From Grimontia indica (GTDB taxonomy: Bacteria > Pseudomonadota > Gammaproteobacteria > Enterobacterales > Vibrionaceae), in contig NZ_ANFM02000012.1 of NCBI RefSeq assembly GCF_000333895.2, positions 62,001 through 126,000 of the forward strand: 64,000 nt of DNA. The letters are read 5' to 3'. Both the position numbers and the translations under genes were made by a program. The notes beneath the pieces were generated by a model. That model searched no databases. It was not told where the DNA came from and saw only the letters and a list, made by a program, of their open reading frames with translations. This document shows positions 58,291 through 64,000 of this stretch, in pieces. How positions within the stretch are numbered: position 1 is the first letter of the stretch; every line of letters begins with the position of its first letter.

Positions 58291-59943
58291 GTGAAATTAG
58301 ACCGATTCAAACACTGGAGCCTGAAAGGCGACATTTTCGGCGGTGTCACTACTGCCATCATTTCTCTTCCCCTCGCGCTTGCATTTGGTGTCGCCTCCGG
58401 CGCTGGTGCTGAAGCAGGTCTTTGGGGCGCTATTCTCGTTGGTTTGTTTGCTGCGCTGTTTGGCGGCTCCTCCACACTGATTTCTGAACCGACCGGCCCG
58501 ATGACAGTCATCATGACGGCTGTCCTCACCTCTATGATGGCGAGATATCCAGAAACGGGCATGGCAATGGCCTTTACTGTCGTTATGATGGCAGGTGCTT
58601 TTCAGGTCTTACTGGGTACGTTGAAACTGGGTAAGTACGTCACCTTAATGCCATATAGCGTGGTATCCGGCTTTATGTCCGGCATTGGTGTGATACTGAT
58701 ACTGCTGCAAATTAGCCCATTGATGGGACAGGCAGCGCCTCCTGGCGGCGTGCTGGGAACGATTCAGGCATTGCCAGAAACCGTCTCGAATCTCAGTTTC
58801 AAAGAGCTCTTCCTCGGCCTTCTGACTTTGGGCATTCTGTTTTACTTTCCGAAAAAATACCGTAAGTACATTCCTGCCCAGCTCGTTGCGCTGGTATTGG
58901 TAACTCTGTTATCTGTCATTTTCTTTGATATCGAGAGCATTCGCCGTATCGGTGAAATACCGACAGGTTTGCCGTCAATTGTGTTCCCGACTTTTACTCC
59001 AGAACAGCTCACCACTATGGTGATTGATGCGCTGGTGCTGGGTACTTTGGGTTGTATCGATACGTTGCTGACGGCAGTGATTGCTGACTCATTGACCCGG
59101 GAAGAGCACAACTCAGACAAAGAGCTCCGTGGTCAGGGCATTGCGAACATTATCTCGGGTATGTTCGGAGCACTGCCAGGAGCCGGTGCCACCATGGGTA
59201 CCGTGGTGAACGTTCAGGTTGGCGCCCGCTCACCGCTGGCAGGGATTGTTCGTGCCCTTATTCTTGCAGCAGTGGTGTTGGTCGCAGGCTTCCTGACAGA
59301 GCCGATTCCAATGGCTGTGTTGGCCGGTATCGCACTCTATGTGGGTATTAACATTCTTGACTGGAGTTTCCTGCAGCGCGCCCACAAAGTGAGTAAGCAC
59401 CAAACGGCTATTATGTATGGCGTCATGGCGCTGACTGTTTTTGTCGATTTGATTGTTGCTGTTGGCTTGGGTGTTTTCATTTCCAACGTGATCGTGATTG
59501 AAAGGCTCAGCCGAGAGCAGGCGAAGCAGGTGAAAGCCATCAGTGATGCGGATGAGGATGATGTTCCTCTGACAGACGAAGAGCGAGATTTATTAGATAA
59601 TTCTGATGGAAAGGTGTTGTTTTTCTATCTCTCCGGCCCAATGATCTTCAGCGTGTCCAAAGCCATCTCCCGACAACACACCAGTATCGGCGACTATCGC
59701 GTCATGATCCTGGATTTGAGTGATGTGCCTCTGATTGACATGACAGTGGGTCTCGCGCTGGAAAACGCCATTGCCGATGCCCGCGAAGCGAATTGTACTG
59801 TGTTCTTGCTCAGTCCTCATGAGCAGACCACAGAACAGCTGAAACGCCTTCATGTTGGCGACTGGGTCGCTGACACGCACATGTTCGACTCCCGTTACGA
59901 TGCGCTCAATGCTGCCAAGCGGCTAACGGAAGTCATGCCATAA
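58291..59943 (+). CDS. SulP-family anion transporter with STAS domain
   Basis: A 550-residue SLC26/SulP protein. The membrane part has about 14 segments, with the family motifs GLWGAILVGLFAALFGGSS, SEPTGPMTVIM and GALPGAGATMGTVVN. The last 130 residues form a STAS domain (LFFYLSGPMIFSVSKAISR, then ILDLSDVPLIDMT). SulP members carry sulfate, bicarbonate or dicarboxylates; the adjacent carbonic anhydrase favours bicarbonate (inference). GTG 58291 is chosen because GGGAG lies six bases upstream and the protein then starts VKLDRFKHWSLKGD, as usual for the family. Confidence 0.88.
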   Translation: MKLDRFKHWSLKGDIFGGVTTAIISLPLALAFGVASGAGAEAGLWGAILVGLFAALFGGSSTLISEPTGPMTVIMTAVLTSMMARYPETGMAMAFTVVMMAGAFQVLLGTLKLGKYVTLMPYSVVSGFMSGIGVILILLQISPLMGQAAPPGGVLGTIQALPETVSNLSFKELFLGLLTLGILFYFPKKYRKYIPAQLVALVLVTLLSVIFFDIESIRRIGEIPTGLPSIVFPTFTPEQLTTMVIDALVLGTLGCIDTLLTAVIADSLTREEHNSDKELRGQGIANIISGMFGALPGAGATMGTVVNVQVGARSPLAGIVRALILAAVVLVAGFLTEPIPMAVLAGIALYVGINILDWSFLQRAHKVSKHQTAIMYGVMALTVFVDLIVAVGLGVFISNVIVIERLSREQAKQVKAISDADEDDVPLTDEERDLLDNSDGKVLFFYLSGPMIFSVSKAISRQHTSIGDYRVMILDLSDVPLIDMTVGLALENAIADAREANCTVFLLSPHEQTTEQLKRLHVGDWVADTHMFDSRYDALNAAKRLTEVMP

Positions 59944-59960
59944 AAGAATAAATAACACTT

Positions 59961-60884
59961 ATGAAAGCAATTGAAATCGACAATCTGGTCAAGGTATATG
60001 GCACAGATGTCAAAGCGCTTAAAGGGGTGTCTTTATCGGTTGAGGAGGGCGATTTTTACGCCCTTCTTGGTCCTAACGGTGCTGGAAAATCCACGACGAT
60101 TGGGATCGTCAGCTCACTGGTAAACAAAACGTCTGGCAAGGTGAAGATTTTCGGTTACGACATCGACACTCAACTGGTCGAAGCAAAAAAACAAATTGGA
60201 CTGGTGCCTCAGGAGTTTAACTTCAATCAGTTCGAGAAAGTGGAACAAATCGTTGTTAATCAGGCTGGGTACTACGGCGTAGAGCGTGAAGAAGCCAAGC
60301 GCCGCGCTAAAAAATACCTCACCCAGCTCGACCTTTGGGAGAAGCGCAACGAATCAGCCCGTAATCTTTCTGGTGGTATGAAGCGCCGTCTGATGATTGC
60401 GCGCGCCCTGATGCACGAGCCAAAACTGCTTATTCTGGATGAGCCTACAGCGGGTGTAGATATTGAACTGCGCCGCTCGATGTGGACTTTCCTGCAGGAA
60501 ATCAACAAGCAGGGCATCACTATCATCCTGACCACCCATTATCTCGAAGAAGCGGAAATGCTGTGTCGTAATATCGGCATCATTAACCGTGGTGAGCTGA
60601 TTGAAGACACCTCGATGAAAGCGCTTTTAAAGAAACTGGATGTGGAAACCTTTGTTCTGGATCTCGCGCCGGACAGCTCAGTAAAAAGCTTGGAAGGCGT
60701 TCAGTGGGTGCAAGTCGATGACCACACACTGGAAGTTGATGTGCATAAACACACAGGCCTGAACACGGTCTTCGAACAGTTGACCGCGCAAGGTATCCAG
60801 GTGCTTTCGATGAGAAATAAAGCTAACCGATTGGAAGAGTTGTTCGTGACGCTGGTGCGCGAAAATGCGGAGGCCAAAGCATGA
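59961..60884 (+). CDS. yadG: ABC transporter ATPase, YadG type
   Basis: A 307-residue ABC-2 type ATPase. Walker A GPNGAGKSTTIG, signature NLSGGMKRRLMIARAL, Walker B LLILDEPTAGVD and the switch histidine (TTHYLEEAEML) are present. It resembles E. coli YadG (308 residues), whose substrate is unknown. The ATPase pairs with the overlapping yadH permease (ATGA). In E. coli the order is can-yadG-yadH; here sulP stands between. Confidence 0.92.
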   Translation: MKAIEIDNLVKVYGTDVKALKGVSLSVEEGDFYALLGPNGAGKSTTIGIVSSLVNKTSGKVKIFGYDIDTQLVEAKKQIGLVPQEFNFNQFEKVEQIVVNQAGYYGVEREEAKRRAKKYLTQLDLWEKRNESARNLSGGMKRRLMIARALMHEPKLLILDEPTAGVDIELRRSMWTFLQEINKQGITIILTTHYLEEAEMLCRNIGIINRGELIEDTSMKALLKKLDVETFVLDLAPDSSVKSLEGVQWVQVDDHTLEVDVHKHTGLNTVFEQLTAQGIQVLSMRNKANRLEELFVTLVRENAEAKA

Positions 60885-61651
60885 ATAAACTTTACTGGGT
60901 GGCTTTTAAAAGCCTCATCATCAAGGAAGTGACCCGCTTTACCCGTATCTGGGTGCAAACGTTGGTTCCGCCTGCCATTACCATGACCTTGTATTTCATC
61001 ATCTTCGGTAACCTGATTGGCAGCCGGATTGGTGAAATGGGCGGCTTCAGTTACATGGCTTACATCGTACCGGGTCTTATTATGATGTCGGTGATCACCA
61101 ACTCTTACTCCAACGTGGCCTCTTCCTTTTTTAGTGCCAAAATGCACCGGAACATTGAAGAACTAATGGTTGCGCCTGTACCGAACTACATCATGATCGC
61201 CGGTTATGTCGGCGGCGGTGTGGCAAGAGGCTTGGCGGTTGGGGTGATGGTCTCCATGGTGTCGCTGTTTTTTGTCGACCTTAAAATTGCCCATCTCGGC
61301 GTGATTGTGGCCACGGTATTCCTGACATCGGTGGTCTTTTCACTGGGTGGATTGATCAATGCAGTATTTGCAAAAAGCTTTGATGACATCAGTATCATCC
61401 CGACCTTTGTACTGACACCGCTGACCTATCTGGGTGGCGTGTTTTATTCGCTCTCCCTGCTTCCTGAATTCTGGCAGGGCGTGTCGAAGCTGAACCCTAT
61501 CGTCTACATGGTGAATGCTTTCCGTTACGGCTTTCTTGGTGTGTCTGATGTGAATATCGTGACGTCATTTGCGGTATTAAGTTTGTTTGTTGTCGGACTG
61601 TACACGTTAGCGTGGTATCTCATTAGTCGTGGTATCGGCCTTCGAAGCTAA
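60881..61651 (+). CDS. yadH: ABC transporter permease, YadH type
   Basis: A 256-residue ABC-2 permease with six membrane segments and the family ending (PIVYMVNAFRYGFLGVSDVN). It starts by ATGA overlap with yadG and has the length of E. coli YadH. It probably exports a hydrophobic or drug-like compound, but nothing in the sequence names the substrate. It is followed by a bidirectional terminator shared with panC. Confidence 0.92.
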   Translation: MNKLYWVAFKSLIIKEVTRFTRIWVQTLVPPAITMTLYFIIFGNLIGSRIGEMGGFSYMAYIVPGLIMMSVITNSYSNVASSFFSAKMHRNIEELMVAPVPNYIMIAGYVGGGVARGLAVGVMVSMVSLFFVDLKIAHLGVIVATVFLTSVVFSLGGLINAVFAKSFDDISIIPTFVLTPLTYLGGVFYSLSLLPEFWQGVSKLNPIVYMVNAFRYGFLGVSDVNIVTSFAVLSLFVVGLYTLAWYLISRGIGLRS

Positions 61652-61665
61652 GAGCACTATGAGCA

Positions 61666-61693
61666 TAAAAAAACCGCCTTCCGGCGGTTTTTT
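61666..61693. terminator. Bidirectional terminator between yadH and panC
   Basis: AAACCGCC (61671-61678) and GGCGGTTT (61683-61690) form an 8-bp stem with a TTCC loop, flanked by A and T runs. Confidence 0.9.
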
Positions 61694-61713
61694 ACTATCT
61701 GAGTGCGAGCGTA

Positions 61714-62592
61714 TTACTCTTCGCTGTCGTCAGCGACCTGTGGGGTCAAATCAACAGTAAGGTTGTCGATAAGTCTCACTTGGCTCAGGAAAGCAGCTGC
61801 CAGAATTACGGCTTTAGAAGTGTGCTCGCTGATAGGTTGCAGGGTGTTGGCATCACGGATGAAAATCTCGTCTGGCTCTAGACCCGCTGCGCGCAGCTGG
61901 TCGTTACCGTCCAGCACCAGTTCGCTGTAGTCGTTACGGCCACCACGCATTTGGCTACTGATCCAACGCAGAGTTTTTGCCAGCACTGGTGCACGTTGAC
62001 GCTCATCGACGGTCAAACGGGTATTACGGCTGCTCATGGCAAGCCCATCCATTTCACGCACGGTCGCAACAGGAATGATTTCGATAGGCAGGCAAAGATC
62101 GTCCACCATCTTTTTAATCACGGCAAGTTGCTGGAAGTCTTTCTCACCAAAGCAAGCCACATCCGGCTGAACCATATTGAACAGCTTGGAAACAACGGTT
62201 GCTACGCCTTTAAAGTGGCCTGGACGGGATGCGCCTTCAAGCACACCGGAAAGGCCCGGAACATCCACAAATGCGTGATTGTCCATGCCATTGGGGTACA
62301 TGATGTCGGCGGTCGGGGTGAATACCACCTCAACCCCTTCAGTGTTCAGTTTGGCAATGTCTTCATCGAGCGTGCGAGGATACGCCGCCAAATCATCTGC
62401 TTTATCAAACTGCATTGGGTTAACGAAGATGCTAACAACCACTACATCGGCATTCTCACGGGCTCTGCGAACCAGAGTGAGGTGACCGTCGTGCAGGTGA
62501 CCCATGGTAGGGACAAACGCAATGCGCTGGCCTTCACGGCGCCATTGCTGAACCTGTTCACGGAGTGGGGCAATCTCAGCGATTACTTGCAT
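61714..62592 (-). CDS. panC: Pantothenate synthetase PanC
   Basis: A 292-residue ATP-dependent ligase that joins pantoate and beta-alanine. The adenylate motif [19 protein letters not shown], then [19 protein letters not shown] and [16 protein letters not shown], and later MSSRNTRL, are family signatures. It lies 13 bases after panB. The gene panD for aspartate decarboxylase, which supplies beta-alanine and neighbours panC in E. coli, is absent here. Confidence 0.97.
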   Translation of the reverse strand: MQVIAEIAPLREQVQQWRREGQRIAFVPTMGHLHDGHLTLVRRARENADVVVVSIFVNPMQFDKADDLAAYPRTLDEDIAKLNTEGVEVVFTPTADIMYPNGMDNHAFVDVPGLSGVLEGASRPGHFKGVATVVSKLFNMVQPDVACFGEKDFQQLAVIKKMVDDLCLPIEIIPVATVREMDGLAMSSRNTRLTVDERQRAPVLAKTLRWISSQMRGGRNDYSELVLDGNDQLRAAGLEPDEIFIRDANTLQPISEHTSKAVILAAAFLSQVRLIDNLTVDLTPQVADDSEE

Positions 62593-62605
62593 TTATCGGC
62601 ATTCC

Positions 62606-63400
62606 TCAGTTAAACGTCTGCTCTGGGCCAGGGAACTCGCCGCTTGCCACTTCTTCAATGTAACGGGACACAGCCAGACGCATGTCGCCCGTTTCTTTCA
62701 GGTAGTTTTTGGAAAAACGTGGGATGTAGTTAGCAGAGATGCCGAACATGTCGTGCATCACCAGAATCTGGCCATCCGTCGCATTACCTGCACCGATACC
62801 AATGACAGGTACACGGACAGCGTCAGTGATGCGCGCTGCCAGCGCTTTTGGCACACATTCCAGCAAGATAACCTGAGCACCGGCTTTTTCGAGCGCCAGT
62901 GCGTCCTGAACCATTTGCTCTGCTTTTTCCTCTTCGCGGCCCTGAATTTTAAAGCCACCGAAGATATTAATGGATTGAGGGGTCAGGCCAAGGTGCGCAC
63001 ATACAGGCACAGCGCGTTGGGTCAGCATGGTGATGGTATCAGCCAGCCAAGCGCCGCCTTCCACTTTCACCATGTTGGCGCCGGCTTGCATTAGAACTGC
63101 TGCGTTCTTGCAGGCTTCTTCTGGCGTGGCAAATGACATAAATGGCATGTCGGCCATCAGAAGGCTATTTGGGCTACCTGCACGCACACTGCGCGTGTGA
63201 TAAGCGATTTCGTCAATCGTGACTGAAAGGGTGTCACTCTTTCCTTGCAAAACCATGCCTAGTGAGTCGCCAACCAGCAACACAGGCATTTCCTGCTCTT
63301 CAAATAATTGGGCAAAACTGGCGTCATAAGCAGTTGCCGAAGCAAATTTACGTCCTTCCTGCTTCCATGCCATTAAGGTACTAATCGTAATTTTTTTCAT
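62606..63400 (-). CDS. panB: 3-methyl-2-oxobutanoate hydroxymethyltransferase PanB
   Basis: A 264-residue TIM-barrel enzyme that makes ketopantoate. [11 protein letters not shown], the metal-ligand region EGGAWLADT and [19 protein letters not shown] match the family. ATG 63400 aligns with the E. coli start, has GGGAG upstream and gives the E. coli length; a TTG four codons earlier is open. It is followed closely by panC and preceded by folK with a 50-base gap. Confidence 0.97.
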   Translation of the reverse strand: MKKITISTLMAWKQEGRKFASATAYDASFAQLFEEQEMPVLLVGDSLGMVLQGKSDTLSVTIDEIAYHTRSVRAGSPNSLLMADMPFMSFATPEEACKNAAVLMQAGANMVKVEGGAWLADTITMLTQRAVPVCAHLGLTPQSINIFGGFKIQGREEEKAEQMVQDALALEKAGAQVILLECVPKALAARITDAVRVPVIGIGAGNATDGQILVMHDMFGISANYIPRFSKNYLKETGDMRLAVSRYIEEVASGEFPGPEQTFN

Positions 63401-63450
63401 CTTGTCTCCCAAACCCTGCTTGTTTTGTTTCGGTGCCTAGGCGAGTGTGC

Positions 63451-63933
63451 TTACGCGAGGGCAGTCAGGCCGTTTTTATCCGTGACGGCGACCAGCTCTG
63501 CGACAGCACTGCCATCAGGCAGCTGCAAGTCAGGGGCTATTTCGGCGAGAGGGTAAAGCACGAATTCACGCACTTTCATCCCGTAGTGTGGAACGGTTAA
63601 CCGTTCACTTTCCAGCTGGAGATCCCCATACAGCAGGATATCCAAGTCCAGAGTTCGTGGTCCCCAGCGTTCTTCTTTACGCTCGCGGCCAAACTCCAGC
63701 TCAATGCGCTGTGTATGATCAAGAAGATCTAACGGTTGAAGCTCGGTGTCAATGGCTGCAACCGCATTCACATAATCGGGCTGGTCGGCGGGACCCATCG
63801 GCTTACTGCTATAGAGCGAAGATGTACAGACAAAGCGGGTACCTGGTAGATGTTTCAGTGCCTCAATCGCATGTTGGGCTTTTTCTACCGGATTACCTAA
63901 GTTACTGCCTATAGCAATGTAAGCGCGGATCAT
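63451..63933 (-). CDS. folK: 6-hydroxymethyl-dihydropterin pyrophosphokinase FolK
   Basis: A 160-residue enzyme of folate synthesis. It begins AYIAIGSNLGNPVEKAQ, carries YSSKPMGPADQPDYVNAV and the signature RWGPRTLDLDILLYGD, all diagnostic for HPPK. Its ATG overlaps the stop of the preceding pcnB (ATGA on the minus strand), the conserved pcnB-folK-panB-panC order. Confidence 0.97.
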   Translation of the reverse strand: MIRAYIAIGSNLGNPVEKAQHAIEALKHLPGTRFVCTSSLYSSKPMGPADQPDYVNAVAAIDTELQPLDLLDHTQRIELEFGRERKEERWGPRTLDLDILLYGDLQLESERLTVPHYGMKVREFVLYPLAEIAPDLQLPDGSAVAELVAVTDKNGLTALA

Positions 63934-64000
63934 GATTCTGTATTCGACTTCGGTTTAGGCTTTCGGCTGCGAGGCTTGGTTTTGCGGCGACGTCGGGTCT
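63930..64000 (-). CDS. pcnB: Poly(A) polymerase PcnB, extreme C-terminus (partial)
   Basis: On the minus strand an open frame enters the window and stops at TGA 63930-63932, overlapping folK by four bases. The 22 visible residues (TRRRRKTKPRSRKPKPKSN...) are very basic, like the C-terminal tail of PcnB, and pcnB precedes folK in E. coli and Vibrio. No catalytic part is visible, so the call rests on tail and position. Confidence 0.7.
   Translation of the reverse strand, partial: TRRRRKTKPRSRKPKPKSNTES

Overview
The window is about 64 kb of gammaproteobacterial core chromosome and looks like Vibrionaceae. Four things point there: the LuxR/HapR-type quorum-sensing regulator next to hpt; the nadC-pilABCD-coaE-zapD-yacG block; dciA between lpxC and secA with no secM; and a dcw cluster without ddlB. 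Protein similarity to E. coli is high, the MurE signature indicates meso-diaminopimelate peptidoglycan, and LpxC indicates an outer membrane with lipid A. The genus cannot be fixed from the sequence alone; a Grimontia/Enterovibrio-like member is a guess.

Layout. 1-16.7 kb (+): the division and cell wall (dcw) cluster, mraZ(end)-rsmH-ftsL-ftsI-murE-murF-mraY-murD-ftsW-murG-murC-ftsQ-ftsA-ftsZ-lpxC, mostly with overlapping start and stop codons. 16.8-21.1 kb: dciA (-), secA and mutT (+). 21.2-28.3 kb (-): yacG, zapD, coaE, the type IV pilus genes pilD-pilC-pilB-pilA, and nadC. 28.5-36.5 kb (+): ampD, then pdhR-aceE-aceF-lpd for pyruvate dehydrogenase, with two PdhR-type operators. 36.8-42.8 kb: two convergent chemoreceptors and an outer-membrane patatin (type Vd autotransporter layout). 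43-49.5 kb: acnB (+) and a cdaR-gntP-glycerate kinase operon (-). 49.6-55.8 kb (+): yacL, glnK-amtB behind a sigma54 promoter with NtrC sites, and fbpABC behind a Fur-like box. 55.8-64 kb: luxR/hapR (-), hpt (+), carbonic anhydrase (-) divergent from a SulP anion transporter (+), yadGH (+), then panC-panB-folK-pcnB(end) (-).

The genes fall into functional sets: precursor synthesis with divisome assembly; pilus assembly with its prepilin peptidase; pyruvate entry into the TCA cycle; nitrogen and iron uptake; bicarbonate handling; and pantothenate/folate synthesis.

No phage, insertion sequence with transposase, CRISPR array, rRNA or tRNA was seen. The least ordinary DNA is intergenic. A 269-bp non-coding element with 22-bp terminal inverted repeats and two internal nested hairpins lies immediately after secA. 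A 52-bp hairpin with nearly the same ends lies between pilD and pilC. A 7-bp tandem array (unit CTAGGAC) lies between mutT and yacG. Several leaders (secA, ftsQ, luxR) hold structures that may be regulatory. These repeats are the best candidates for something undescribed; everything else is ordinary, well-conserved core genome.
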